NCBI GenBank assembly: GCA_031431125.1
Contig: JANPCX010000018.1
Location: 1 to 64,000, forward strand
DNA: 64,000 bases
Source: JANPCX01 sp031431125
Lineage (GTDB): Bacteria > Pseudomonadota > Gammaproteobacteria > Burkholderiales > Burkholderiaceae_C
Direction of reading: 5' to 3'
Under the pieces are notes generated by a model that was given only the letters and a program-made list of their open reading frames with translations, made no database searches and was not told where the DNA came from. Position numbers and translations under genes: made by a program. Shown here piece by piece: positions 41,233 to 50,757 of the stretch (position 1 is the stretch's first letter; every line of letters starts with the position of its first letter).

Positions 41233-42248
41233 GCAGCGTGCCTGGCTCTGTGCCCCGCCCAGCATTGCACCCACTGAGTTTTGAGAGACTTCGCCTATCG
41301 GGTAACGAAGCCGCTTCGAATGCGGCGTGGCTGGGCGGGCATTGGATGGGGGATACCCCAGACGGCTTGCCCTTGCCCCTGCTCGCCCCAACGGGCGCGG
41401 TATTTGATGGGTGGCTCAGCAGCGGCGATCTTGGACAACTCCAGCGGCACGGGCCCGCGCGCTACCGTACCGATGGGCAATGGCTCTACGGCCTGGTTGA
41501 AATCGACGACCGTGAGATCGGCTTGCAAGCGGCTGCACGCGATGCTTACGCGACGATTTTTGAGATTCTCGCAAGCAGTGCCTGCCCCCACCTGCTGCGT
41601 CTTTGGAACTATTTCCCCGATGTGAACCTTGAAGTACAAGGGCTTGAGCGATACCGCCAATTCAACGCAGGGCGACAAGATGCGTTCATGGGCGCGCAAC
41701 GAAGTGCTTTTGAAGGCGCGCCTGCTGCGTGCGCTTTGGGTTCTCGCAAGGGCCTCTTGCGCGTCAACTTCTTGGCGGGATGCCTGGCGCCCCTCGCCAT
41801 AGAAAATCCTCGACAAGTCAGCGCTTATCGCTACCCCCCGAGCTATGGCCCGCGAGCACCAACCTTTTCACGTGCCGCCCTGGTCGACGTCGGCGCCGGC
41901 TGCAGCGCGCTCTTCATTTCCGGCACGGCGAGCATCGTTGGACACCTGTCGGTGCATGTTGGCGACATTCGCTTGCAGACTGAAGAGACCATGGTGAACA
42001 TGGCTGCGGTGCGCGACTCGGCGGCTTCGGCCAGCGGCATCTACGTTGCTGCTGAAGACATGATTTACACCCTCTACTTGAGGCGTGCCGCTGACCTCGG
42101 CGTTGTGCGAGAGGTCTTTGAGCGTGCGGTGGGGCCCAATACCAAAGCCGCTACCGAGGCGGTTTACCTTTTGGCGGACATCTGCCGTGCCGACTTGTTG
42201 ATAGAGATTGAAGCCCACGGCTTTCAACCAACCGGGGCAGCGCCTTGA
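41229..42248 (+). CDS. xanB2: Chorismatase (FkbO/Hyg5 family, XanB2-like)
   Basis: 339 residues from a GTG that overlaps the previous stop. The C-terminal half carries the chorismatase pattern: VDVGAGCSALFISGTASIVG, a His/Gly-rich HVGDIRLQTEET, and the end LLIEIEAHG. XanB2 of Xanthomonas turns chorismate into hydroxybenzoic acid, the starter of xanthomonadin. The same role fits here because an AMP-ligase and ACPs are in the cluster. Confidence 0.85.
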   Translation: MSSVPGSVPRPALHPLSFERLRLSGNEAASNAAWLGGHWMGDTPDGLPLPLLAPTGAVFDGWLSSGDLGQLQRHGPARYRTDGQWLYGLVEIDDREIGLQAAARDAYATIFEILASSACPHLLRLWNYFPDVNLEVQGLERYRQFNAGRQDAFMGAQRSAFEGAPAACALGSRKGLLRVNFLAGCLAPLAIENPRQVSAYRYPPSYGPRAPTFSRAALVDVGAGCSALFISGTASIVGHLSVHVGDIRLQTEETMVNMAAVRDSAASASGIYVAAEDMIYTLYLRRAADLGVVREVFERAVGPNTKAATEAVYLLADICRADLLIEIEAHGFQPTGAAP

Positions 42249-43135
42249 AGTTTTTTCATACTGCCGTTGCGATGCTGTTCTGCAGCGCGCCCTTGTACGC
42301 TGCTGATCCCACAGTACAACAACAAGATGCACCCACTGTGCGGGCGCCACAAGACGCTTTGGCTGCGGGCGTGAAAAAACGGCCGCTTTGGGAGTTGGGC
42401 ATTGGCCTTGGCGCCCTTTATTTGCCCGACTACCGTGGTTCGGATCAGAACAATGCGTACCCGTTTCCGACACCCTACTTTGTTTATCGCGGGACGTGGC
42501 TGAAGTCAGACAAAGACGGCACCCGGGCGCTGCTGGTGGATACCGATCGGATCAAGGTGGATGTCAGTGTCGGGGCCTCTCCCCCAACGCGCACCAGCGA
42601 CAGCAACGCCCGCGCAGGCATGTCTGCACTGCCCGGAACGTTCGAGCTGGGGCCGGACCTCAACCTCACATTGGCTGCCGCAGCAGACAAGCGCTGGAAG
42701 CTGGACCTCAGACTCCCTGTTCGCGCAGCCATCACCTTGGAGCGCGACCCTCGGTTTATTGGCGCCACTTTTTCGCCCAACCTCAACCTCGATCTGAAAA
42801 ATGTGGGCGCAGGATGGAACTTGGGCTTGCTCACCGGGCCTTTGTTTGCTGATTCCAAGAACCACGGGTTTTTCTATAACGTGGATCCCATCTACGCGAC
42901 TGCGTCCCGGCCAAGCTACCGCGCTGCCGGTGGTTACTCAGGCTGGCGGTTTTTGGCGGCCACGTCTCGTCGCACGGGCGATACCTTCTGGGGTGCGTTC
43001 GTTCGCTACGACGAGTTAAGAAGTTCTGCTTTCGAAGACAGTCCCTTGGTGCGTCGACGTCACGCTGTGACTGCAGGCCTGGCCGTGGCTTGGGTCTTTG
43101 CAACGTCGTCGCAACAGGTTGAAAGTGCCGATTGA
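42245..43135 (+). CDS. MipA/OmpV-family outer-membrane protein
   Basis: 296 residues from a TTG overlapping the previous stop. A signal peptide (MLFCSAPLYAAD) is followed by MipA-like beta segments (GIGLGALYLPDYRGSDQ, PFPTPYFVYRG) and a terminal VAWVFATSS. It probably sits in the outer membrane, where the pigment accumulates. It is coupled to the chorismatase and the acyltransferase. Confidence 0.82.
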   Translation: MKFFHTAVAMLFCSAPLYAADPTVQQQDAPTVRAPQDALAAGVKKRPLWELGIGLGALYLPDYRGSDQNNAYPFPTPYFVYRGTWLKSDKDGTRALLVDTDRIKVDVSVGASPPTRTSDSNARAGMSALPGTFELGPDLNLTLAAAADKRWKLDLRLPVRAAITLERDPRFIGATFSPNLNLDLKNVGAGWNLGLLTGPLFADSKNHGFFYNVDPIYATASRPSYRAAGGYSGWRFLAATSRRTGDTFWGAFVRYDELRSSAFEDSPLVRRRHAVTAGLAVAWVFATSSQQVESAD

Positions 43136-43911
43136 ATTTTTTAACCAAGCGCGGCTTTCATAGTCAAGCGAGGCACCCTTTGAGGTCCATCAAACGGTTG
43201 GTTCAGTGCACCTTGTTTTACGTGCTGCTGTTGCATTTGGGTGCGATGTCCTTGACATGGTGCCTGGTGTCTTTGCTGCTCTATCCAGTGCTGCCTCGTG
43301 CGCAGGGCACGGTGGTTGGGCGGGCAGCAATCTCATCGGTTTACCGCGGTTTCTGGATGTGCACGCAATGGCTGGGTTTGATGCGAATTGACCACACGGC
43401 GCTTGATGTACTGAGCTCGGATGTCGGATTAATCATTGCGGCGAACCATCCCAGCATGGCGGATGCCCTGTTGATCGTGGCCAGAGTTCCGCGAGGTATC
43501 TGCATCATGCGCACCGGACTGATGCGCAGCCCCTTTCTTGGCGCAGGAGCTCGTCTGGCCCGGTACATTCGTAACGAGCCCCCACGGGGCATGATTCGCA
43601 ATTGCGTTGCAAATCTGAAGGCTGGCGGTCAGCTGGTGCTTTTCCCGGAGGGTACGCGTACAGTGACGTCGCCGATCAACTCTTTTCGACCCGGCATGAC
43701 CCTTATTGCGAACATGGCACAAGTTCCGATTCAAACGGTTTTCATTCGTACACCGTCGCGGTACTTGGCGAAAGACTGGCCCATTTGGCGTGCGCCCGAT
43801 TTCCCAGTGGTTTTCGATGTGCAATTGGGTGAACGATTTGCACCTGAAGACGACCATGTGGGCCTGCTGCGACGCATTGAGGACTACTTCTGCCAGGAGT
43901 TAAGTCAATGA
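43132..43911 (+). CDS. PlsC-like acyltransferase
   Basis: 259 residues with an N-terminal membrane helix, NHPSMAD (HX4D) and FPEGTR motifs of 1-acylglycerol-3-phosphate acyltransferases. In aryl-polyene clusters such enzymes attach the polyene chain to a glycerol or sugar lipid. The TTG start overlaps the previous stop. Confidence 0.88.
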   Translation: MNFLTKRGFHSQARHPLRSIKRLVQCTLFYVLLLHLGAMSLTWCLVSLLLYPVLPRAQGTVVGRAAISSVYRGFWMCTQWLGLMRIDHTALDVLSSDVGLIIAANHPSMADALLIVARVPRGICIMRTGLMRSPFLGAGARLARYIRNEPPRGMIRNCVANLKAGGQLVLFPEGTRTVTSPINSFRPGMTLIANMAQVPIQTVFIRTPSRYLAKDWPIWRAPDFPVVFDVQLGERFAPEDDHVGLLRRIEDYFCQELSQ

Positions 43912-44681
43912 ATGCGTCAAAAACGCATTTGGTGCTGATCCCGAGTTACAACACCGGTGCCCAAGTGATGGAAACGGTGCGGGCCGCCCGTTTGCACTGG
44001 AATCCGGTTTGGGTGGTGACCGATGGCAGCACCGATGGAACACCCGACTTGCTGGCCCAGATGGCGGCGGCGGACCCCGGACTCAAGTTGATCTGTCTGC
44101 CGATGAACCAAGGCAAAGGCGCGGCGTTGCTTCATGCCTTGAAGCAGGCACGGGAGGCCGGATTCACGCATGCGTTGACCATGGATTCAGATGGACAACA
44201 CCCCGCTGCACTGATCCCCGAATTCCAGCTAACGTCGATGCGGCGACCAGAAACCATGGTGTTGGGTCGCCCGGTTTTTGACTCGTCAGCGCCTTTGTTG
44301 CGTGTGCGTGGACGGCGCGTGTCCAATTGGTGGACCAACTTGGAGACGCTTGGCGCCGGGATCGAGGATTCGTTGTACGGTTTTCGTGTTTACCCGATTG
44401 CTGAACTGATGGCTGTGATGCGCAAACAACCGTGGATGCGCCGCTTCGACTTTGATACCGAGGCCGTCGTTCGTTTGGCCTGGCGCGGTGTCAAGCCCAT
44501 TAACCTGCCAGCACCGGTGAAGTATCTGTCGGCCGAAGAAGGAGGTGTTTCGCATTTCCGTTATGGCCGCGACAACCTTTTGCTCACTTGGATGCACCTG
44601 CGCTTGATGCTGGAGTTTGTACTTCGCTTGCCGCTTTTGATGCTGCGCCGAGTCCGGTGCCAACCCCCGTTCCAAGTGTGA
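43908..44681 (+). CDS. Family 2 glycosyltransferase
   Basis: 257 residues with a GT-A fold: LVLIPSYNTG, VVTDGSTDGT, the DXD-type MDSDGQH, and a C-terminal hydrophobic stretch (LLLTWMHLRLMLEFVL). It probably adds a sugar to the lipid carrier of the pigment. ATGA overlaps occur at both ends. Confidence 0.9.
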   Translation: MNASKTHLVLIPSYNTGAQVMETVRAARLHWNPVWVVTDGSTDGTPDLLAQMAAADPGLKLICLPMNQGKGAALLHALKQAREAGFTHALTMDSDGQHPAALIPEFQLTSMRRPETMVLGRPVFDSSAPLLRVRGRRVSNWWTNLETLGAGIEDSLYGFRVYPIAELMAVMRKQPWMRRFDFDTEAVVRLAWRGVKPINLPAPVKYLSAEEGGVSHFRYGRDNLLLTWMHLRLMLEFVLRLPLLMLRRVRCQPPFQV

Positions 44682-45433
44682 CGCGCCCTACACGCATCGG
44701 CAGCGCCCTGTACAACGCCGAGATCGCTGCTCGGCGCCCCGCCTCGCCTGTCGACGCGGCCGATTACGCTTGGCGCACGGAGGTGTGGCGACGCATGCGC
44801 CGGTTCTTGGCTTTGAAGCTGATTGGTGTGACCGCTGTCACATGGATTTTTTTCATTGCCTACTTCTATTTATTGAGACACCCTTCCTCCGCGGTGACCG
44901 TCATGCCCTTGACCGTTGTCGACACTTGGATTCCGTTTCAGCCGGTGACGCTCGTGGCCTATCTTTCACTTTGGCTTTACGTGGGATTTGCACCCGGTTT
45001 GCTGTCGACCTTCAGGGAAATGGTGGTTTATGGGCTGTGGGCGGTCGCACTTTGTGTTTGCGGACTGGCCTGCTTCTACGTTTGGCCGACAGCGGTACCA
45101 CCGCTGATGCGCCCACCTTCCGATTTCCCAGGATTCGAACTTCTCCAAGGCATAGATGCTGAGGGCAATGCTTGCCCATCCATGCATGTCGCGATCGCCA
45201 TCTTCACCGCCATTTGTTTGCACGACCTGCTGTATCGCTTGCGTGTGCCTCGGGTATGGCTGCTGTTCAACCTTGTGTGGTTCACGGCTATTGCCTACTC
45301 AACTTTGGCGGTGAAGCAACATGTGGTGATTGATGTGGCACTGGGCGGTTTGCTTGGTTCCGTGTTCGCCGTGGCGGCACTGCGTTGGCGCCCAAAACCT
45401 GGCCTGCGTTGGCCTGGCGAGCTGCGGCTATGA
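44678..45433 (+). CDS. PAP2-superfamily membrane phosphatase
   Basis: 251 residues from a GTG that overlaps the previous stop (GTGA). Several membrane helices and the phosphatase motifs CPSMHVAIA and KQHVVIDVALGG are present. It may dephosphorylate a phosphatidic-acid-like intermediate formed by the neighbouring acyltransferase. The longer frame starting at 44588 overlaps the glycosyltransferase and is less likely. Confidence 0.8.
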   Translation: MTRPTRIGSALYNAEIAARRPASPVDAADYAWRTEVWRRMRRFLALKLIGVTAVTWIFFIAYFYLLRHPSSAVTVMPLTVVDTWIPFQPVTLVAYLSLWLYVGFAPGLLSTFREMVVYGLWAVALCVCGLACFYVWPTAVPPLMRPPSDFPGFELLQGIDAEGNACPSMHVAIAIFTAICLHDLLYRLRVPRVWLLFNLVWFTAIAYSTLAVKQHVVIDVALGGLLGSVFAVAALRWRPKPGLRWPGELRL

Positions 45434-45482
45434 TTTGACCCGGGTCTCCAAATTGTGCGGAGATGAATACGAAAGCTTGAGA

Positions 45483-45719
45483 ATGAGTTCGCTGGTTGCT
45501 TTGCAAGACCTGATCAAAGAGAAGTATGGTTTAGACGTTGCAGGGTTGGATCCTCACACCCCCATTCGAGACAAGGGCTTGGACTCGTTGGCCCTGGTGG
45601 AGTTGTTGTTCGCGATTGAAGACCGCTTCGGCATCACCTTGCCCGATGCCGACGCCGACGTCACCACTTTGGCCCAATTGGCTGAGCTGGTGGACAGCAT
45701 CCTCGCCAAAAAATCGTGA
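45483..45719 (+). CDS. Acyl carrier protein
   Basis: 78 residues, acidic, with the phosphopantetheine site GLDSLALVE. It overlaps the ketosynthase gene by GTGA. It is the carrier for the polyene or aryl starter in the rightward operon; a second ACP is at 58784. Confidence 0.92.
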   Translation: MSSLVALQDLIKEKYGLDVAGLDPHTPIRDKGLDSLALVELLFAIEDRFGITLPDADADVTTLAQLAELVDSILAKKS

Positions 45720-46918
45720 ACATGGTCGCCGTCACGGGCTTGGGCGCCGTCTCGCCTTGTGGGAACTCGCTGGAAGGCTTGTTCGAGGCCTTGCTCAACG
45801 GGCGCTCAGCGCTGGCCCCCGTCTTCCCAGAGCTGGCCAAACCTGCTGCAGCGGCTCAGGTGGAGTTCGATGTCAGTCAGTGGTTTACCAAGCTGCAACT
45901 GGCTGGGGTGGATCGTGTGAGCCAACTCGCTGTTGCTGCGGCTGATTTGGCGATGAAAAACGCGGGCGCAATCAACCAAGTTGACCCTGATCGACTGGGT
46001 GTTTTTCTTGGCTGTGGCATGGGCGGTGCTGCGGCGCTGGAAACTGCCTACCAAGGTGGGTCCAGGGTTCCGCCTTTGACGATTCCTGCCTTCATGCCCA
46101 ACGCACCCGCAGCCCATGTGGCCATGCGCCAGCAAGCCCGTGGGCCCGTGCTCACTTATTCGGTGGCATGTGCCTCTTCGGCAGTGGCCATTGCGGAGGC
46201 TGCCAAGGCCGTACAACGTGGTGATGTCGACATGGCCATTGCCGGTGGCAGCGAGGCGTTGATCGTGCCTGGCGTGGTGCTGGCTTGGCAGGCCATGCAC
46301 ACTTTGGCGCGTTTTGAGGCCGGCGAGGCCGCGCGCTGTGTGCGCCCCTTCTCAATCGATCGCAGCGGATTTGCGCTGGGCGAAGGGGCGGCTTTTTTGA
46401 TCTTGGAGTCCGCTGAGCGCGCCCGAAAACGCGGTGCTCGCGTGCATGCCCACTTGTCAGGTTGGGGTTTGAGTTGCGATGCGACCCACCTCACCAAACC
46501 TGATGCATTGGGACAGGCCAAAGCCATCCGCAGCGCTTTGGCCATGGCCAATCTCGCGCCCAAAGACATCGGTTACTGCAATGCACACGGAACGGCCACG
46601 AAGGCGGGTGATGTGGTTGAATGCCAGACGCTGGCCGAGGTGTGGGGGCCCGCTGTGGGGGACTTGCTCGTCAGCTCGACCAAGGCCTTGCATGGTCATT
46701 TACTCGGCGCAGCCGGTGCCCTCGAGGCGGTGATCACAGTCTTGGCTTTGCAGCGTGGCCAGTTGCCACCGAATGCGCACTGTTCGACCATGGACCCTGA
46801 CTGCCAGCTGAACTTGGTCTCGCCTGATCGACCACAAGCACCGCATGTGCGTGCTGCCATCAGCAATTCGTTTGCTTTTGGTGGGACGAATGCGGTGCTG
46901 CTGTTCAGTCGAGGTTGA
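45716..46918 (+). CDS. Beta-ketoacyl-ACP synthase (FabF type, ApeR-like)
   Basis: 400 residues. The thiolase fold has active-site Cys in VACASSAVAI, His in NAHGTATKAG and His in HGHLLGAAG, so it is catalytically complete. It is the last gene of the rightward operon, and its stop is immediately followed by the stop of the converging lipoprotein gene. Confidence 0.92.
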   Translation: MNMVAVTGLGAVSPCGNSLEGLFEALLNGRSALAPVFPELAKPAAAAQVEFDVSQWFTKLQLAGVDRVSQLAVAAADLAMKNAGAINQVDPDRLGVFLGCGMGGAAALETAYQGGSRVPPLTIPAFMPNAPAAHVAMRQQARGPVLTYSVACASSAVAIAEAAKAVQRGDVDMAIAGGSEALIVPGVVLAWQAMHTLARFEAGEAARCVRPFSIDRSGFALGEGAAFLILESAERARKRGARVHAHLSGWGLSCDATHLTKPDALGQAKAIRSALAMANLAPKDIGYCNAHGTATKAGDVVECQTLAEVWGPAVGDLLVSSTKALHGHLLGAAGALEAVITVLALQRGQLPPNAHCSTMDPDCQLNLVSPDRPQAPHVRAAISNSFAFGGTNAVLLFSRG

Positions 46919-47506
46919 TCAACGGATTTTAATCTGCCGAATCACATCGTCCGCGATCGCGTAGATTTGTTGCGGTGTCACGGTAGCGAAAATGCCATGA
47001 CCCGCGGATGAGCTGGTGTTGATGCTTTGAGCGCCGAACAAGGTGCCGTTTTGCAGATCGGTGTAGCGCATTTGAGCGTCAATGTAGGCGTTGCCCGTCA
47101 TGATTCCAAACAAGATGCGTGCGCCTTGACCCACGACGCGGTAGTCGTTCACATTCACGGCCAACAAGGTGCCGGCTTGGCCCGACTGACGCACTTCACC
47201 CTCTTGCCATTCGAACTGGATACCGGCAGCCTTGGTTTGCTGCTCGAAAATTGCGCGCCATTCGTCTTTGAAATAGCCCCAGTCTTTAGATTCGCTGCTG
47301 ATCTTGGAGCCTGACACGTTCAGGACGAGTCGATTGGCAGAGGCCTCAGGAACCTTCACCGTGACGTTCACGGGGGCGGCTGCTGGTGTTGTTGCCGCGT
47401 TGGTGCTCGCGGGTTGTGCGGGTGCGGGCTCGCTTCTTTGTACGGTTGCGGCGCATCCACCGAGCACCACGCACAGAGCCAGGGTGGAGATTTTCAGAGT
47501 TTTCAT
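46919..47506 (-). CDS. Lipoprotein of unknown function
   Basis: 195 residues with a lipobox LGGCAA (17-22), a low-complexity Ala/Pro linker (about 25-50), then a domain with strands such as NRLVLNVSGSK and TLLAVNVNDYRVVGQG, resembling DUF4410-type envelope lipoproteins. It is the last gene of the leftward operon. The role in pigment assembly is unknown. Confidence 0.65.
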   Translation of the reverse strand: MKTLKISTLALCVVLGGCAATVQRSEPAPAQPASTNAATTPAAAPVNVTVKVPEASANRLVLNVSGSKISSESKDWGYFKDEWRAIFEQQTKAAGIQFEWQEGEVRQSGQAGTLLAVNVNDYRVVGQGARILFGIMTGNAYIDAQMRYTDLQNGTLFGAQSINTSSSAGHGIFATVTPQQIYAIADDVIRQIKIR

Positions 47507-47544
47507 GTGATCCCTTGGAGGTAAAGAAAGATGAGCGCGGCAGT

Positions 47545-48300
47545 CTAAGCCATGCCTCCATTGATCGAAATCACCTGGCCGCTGATGTAACCCGCTGCAT
47601 CGCTCGCCAAAAAAGCCACCAAGGCGGCAACCTCCTCGGCGCGACCGGCGCGTTTCATCGGCACCAGGCGTTCGATCAGCGCTTTGTCAAACGCGCCTTC
47701 GATCATGGTGGACTCGATGATCCCCGGTGCCACCGCATTGACGGTGATGCCTCGGCTGGCCAATTCCAGTGACAGCGACTTGGTCGCGCTGTTGAGCGCA
47801 CCTTTGGCCGCCGCGTAGTTGACCTGGCCCCGGTTACCCGTGAGCGAGGCGATTGAGGAGATGTTGATGATGCGGCCCCAGCGGGTGCGGATCATGGGCA
47901 TGGTCAAGGGCTGGGTCACGTTGAAGAAGCCGTTGACCGATACGTCCATCACCTGTTGCCACTGTTCGGCGCGCAATGCTGGAAAGGCGGCGTCATCGTG
48001 GGTGCCTGCGTTGTTCACCAGCACTTGGATCGGCCCGGCTTCGAGCAGTTTTGTGCAGGCTGCTGCTGCTGCCTCGCGGTCGGTGACGTTGAAGGCCATG
48101 GCTTCGGCGCTGCCGCCCGCCGCGTTGATTTCGTCGGTGATCGCCCGTGCGGCTGCGAGGCGACTGTTCGCATGCAGCACGACATGCAGCCCGCTTGCGG
48201 CCAGTGCCCGGGCAATGGCGCTGCCGAGGTCGCCGCTGGCGCCGGTCACGAGGGCCCGTTTTTTCTTGGGCGGGGTGTCGTTGTTAATGTGTTGATTCAT
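47545..48300 (-). CDS. 3-ketoacyl-ACP reductase (FabG type, ApeQ-like)
   Basis: 251-residue SDR with cofactor motif VTGASGDLGSA, NNAG, the Ser-Tyr-Lys triad (INISSIAS, VNYAAAKG) and the end ISINGGMA. It reduces the beta-keto group in each polyene extension cycle. It overlaps the upstream dehydratase by 4 bp. Confidence 0.94.
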   Translation of the reverse strand: MNQHINNDTPPKKKRALVTGASGDLGSAIARALAASGLHVVLHANSRLAAARAITDEINAAGGSAEAMAFNVTDREAAAAACTKLLEAGPIQVLVNNAGTHDDAAFPALRAEQWQQVMDVSVNGFFNVTQPLTMPMIRTRWGRIINISSIASLTGNRGQVNYAAAKGALNSATKSLSLELASRGITVNAVAPGIIESTMIEGAFDKALIERLVPMKRAGRAEEVAALVAFLASDAAGYISGQVISINGGMA

Positions 48301-48770
48301 AGGGCCAAAGCCGTGTTGAGCACCACAGCGGCGCGACCTTGTGCGATCTCTCGCCCGCCATGATGTACGGTGAAGGTATACAAGATTTGTTGGGCGTCAC
48401 CGGCTTGCCGCGTGGCTTCAATGTGCAGGACATCGGCTTGTTCGGTGGGCACGGGCAAATCGTCAAGTCGCAACACCTGCAGTTGCACCCCCCGTGCGCT
48501 GGCCAGGTAGCCCGGGGTGGCGGGCATCCCCGCCGCTTGGCCAATGAGGGCACCATGAACCGCCATGGCTTGTGCCGCGTATTCGATCGCCGCCGATGCG
48601 AGCAAGCCGCTGCGGGTGCGCAGGGGGTGCGTCGGGTCGCGGTGGTTGTTGGCGCTGCAAACGATGTGGGCCGGCGACCAGCTGTGCATCTGGTCTAACA
48701 AACACATGCTGCCGCTGTGCGGAATCAGGGCTGCAATGCCATCACGCTGCAAGGTGGCAGGTGAACTCAT
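48297..48770 (-). CDS. Hotdog dehydratase (ApeP-like)
   Basis: 157 residues with a FabZ/FabA-like hotdog fold (IPHSGSMCLLDQM with the catalytic-type His, SAAIEYAAQAMAVHG). It works with the KR and KS to create the conjugated double bonds. 4-bp overlaps occur on both sides. Confidence 0.85.
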   Translation of the reverse strand: MSSPATLQRDGIAALIPHSGSMCLLDQMHSWSPAHIVCSANNHRDPTHPLRTRSGLLASAAIEYAAQAMAVHGALIGQAAGMPATPGYLASARGVQLQVLRLDDLPVPTEQADVLHIEATRQAGDAQQILYTFTVHHGGREIAQGRAAVVLNTALAL

Positions 48771-49579
48771 GGTTGATTCGAGACGGTGATGTTCAAACGC
48801 AGCGCTGGCAGGTAGTCGAGGACCACATCAACCGTCGAGGCGTCACCGTGTGCCAAGGCTTGCAGCAGGGGCAATCCGGCCGCGGCGGGAATGGCGCGGC
48901 GCAGTGCGTCGAGTGAAGGCTCGGCACACAGGCTTAAATCGCTCGTTGCATCACTCAACTCGATGTTCAGCCAAGCCAAGCTTTGCGGGTCGCTTGCCGG
49001 TGCGAGTAGCAAGGCCAGGCCGAGGTGGTCCGGCAAAGGACGTGTGCTGTGCAGGGGTTCGGGGTAGGGCGAGTCGCTGGCCACCAGCAGCACGGGCTGG
49101 CCTTGCACGACGACGCTGGTGGCGGCTTCGATCAAGCCCGCACCGAAGCTGCCATCAAACGCACACAAGCTGGTCGACGAGGCGCGGCTGGCCACGGCGA
49201 TGTGCCAGCAACCCGAGGCTGCGTTGTGCACCGAGTTCGTGAAACGAATGGGCGAGACCATGGGCTGGGCGGTGGCCAAGGTTTCGCACAGCACATGGCA
49301 ATTGTTGCCTTCACCGCTGCTGGAGGTGAAAACCGTGGCCAAGGTGCTGGGGTCGAGCCCCGCCTGCGCGACGGCTTGGTCGGCCACCGCCATGGCCAGC
49401 TTGACGCAAGCACCGGAGCGTCGCCGTTCTGCGGGCGGCAGCCGTTCGGGCGCTGGCAACACGGTGCTGGCCGCGACATAGGGCGCACGGCCACGCAAGA
49501 CGTCGGCCCCTGCCAGCCAGTGGCTCAAACCTGGCCCCAGCAACCCAATACCCCGAACACCCACGCGAAGCGAACTCAT
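48767..49579 (-). CDS. Chain-length-factor-like ketosynthase homologue (ApeC-like)
   Basis: 270 residues in a single ketosynthase-like domain. It lacks the catalytic Cys; the equivalent region reads FTNSVHNAASGCW. Such proteins pair with an active KS to set polyene length. It is adjacent to and overlapping the KS at 49576, a likely heterodimer partner. A homologous pair is at 60876/61760. Confidence 0.85.
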   Translation of the reverse strand: MSSLRVGVRGIGLLGPGLSHWLAGADVLRGRAPYVAASTVLPAPERLPPAERRRSGACVKLAMAVADQAVAQAGLDPSTLATVFTSSSGEGNNCHVLCETLATAQPMVSPIRFTNSVHNAASGCWHIAVASRASSTSLCAFDGSFGAGLIEAATSVVVQGQPVLLVASDSPYPEPLHSTRPLPDHLGLALLLAPASDPQSLAWLNIELSDATSDLSLCAEPSLDALRRAIPAAAGLPLLQALAHGDASTVDVVLDYLPALRLNITVSNQP

Positions 49580-50757
49580 GCCACACCTCCCAACACCAAG
49601 CTGGCATTGGACCCGCCAAAACCGAAGGAGTTGGACAGCACATGGCGCAGCGGTGCACGCTGGTTGGTCAACAAGTAATTCATGTGCAAATCGGCATCAC
49701 GCGTTTGCAGGTTCAAGCCCGCAGGCATCAAACCATGTTCCAAGGCCAACAGGGCGACCAAGGCTTCCACACCACCGGCCGCACCCAAGGTGTGGCCCGT
49801 GGCGCCTTTGGTGGAGCTGCACGGAGTGCCGGTGCCAAACACCGAACGCACGGCGCGGTCTTCCGACATGTCGTTGCTGGGTGTGGCGGTGCCGTGCAGG
49901 TTGATGTAGTCGATGTCTGCGGCTTGCAAGCCCGCATCTGCCAAGGCTGCCCGCATGGCCGCAATGGCGCCCGCACCTTCTGGATGCGGCGTGCTCATGT
50001 GGTGGCCGTCGTTGCTTTCGCCCACGCCCAGCAGCCAACCTTGGGGCTGGGCGGCTTCGCGCTCCACCAAAGCAAAGGCCGCCGCCTCGCCGATGGACAA
50101 ACCATTGCGTGCGGCATCCCAAGGCCTGCAGATGTCGTTGGACAACAGCTCCAGCGAATTGAAGCCATAGAGCGTGGTCAGGCACAGGCTGTCCACACCG
50201 CCGACCACGGCCGCATCGATCAACCCAGCTTCGATCAACCGGGCTGCATTGCCGTACACCTTGGCGCTGGAGGAGCAGGCGGTGGACACCACCCAGCTCG
50301 GCCCCTGCAGTTGCAGCGCTTCGGTCACAAACGCGGCGAGTGAATAGGTGTTTTGCGTTGGGCCGTAGAAGAAGCTGTTGGGCAGCGCCCCTTGGGAATC
50401 GCGGTGCCGGTAAGCGATTTCGGTTTGCAGCAGACCTGAGGTGCTGGTGCCCAAAAATACGGCCACACGCCGCGCACCCCAGCGTGCACGCGCGGCCTGC
50501 ACGGCGGTGAGGAGGCCGTCCTGCTGCAGCCCCAGCCACGCCAAGCGGTTGTTGCGGCAGTCAAATTTTTGCAGGTGCTCCGGCAAGACGACACTGTCCA
50601 CGCCATCGACCTCGCCGGTCCAGGTGGTCAAGGGCAGTTGCTCGAACCGGACGGGGGCGAGGCCGCTGCGCTGCGCCAACAGGGCCTCCAGGTGCGCGGC
50701 CCGACCAGCGCCCAAGGCGCTGGTGGCGGTGCTGAGGGTGATGGGCAAACGTTTCAT
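49576..50757 (-). CDS. Beta-ketoacyl-ACP synthase (ApeO-like)
   Basis: 393 residues with Cys in VSTACSSSAKVY, His in NLHGTATPSND and His in GATGHTLGAAGG, so active. The start MKRLPITLS at 50757 overlaps the methyltransferase stop. It condenses malonyl units in aryl-polyene synthesis, probably as a heterodimer with the neighbouring chain-length factor. Confidence 0.93.
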   Translation of the reverse strand: MKRLPITLSTATSALGAGRAAHLEALLAQRSGLAPVRFEQLPLTTWTGEVDGVDSVVLPEHLQKFDCRNNRLAWLGLQQDGLLTAVQAARARWGARRVAVFLGTSTSGLLQTEIAYRHRDSQGALPNSFFYGPTQNTYSLAAFVTEALQLQGPSWVVSTACSSSAKVYGNAARLIEAGLIDAAVVGGVDSLCLTTLYGFNSLELLSNDICRPWDAARNGLSIGEAAAFALVEREAAQPQGWLLGVGESNDGHHMSTPHPEGAGAIAAMRAALADAGLQAADIDYINLHGTATPSNDMSEDRAVRSVFGTGTPCSSTKGATGHTLGAAGGVEALVALLALEHGLMPAGLNLQTRDADLHMNYLLTNQRAPLRHVLSNSFGFGGSNASLVLGGVA

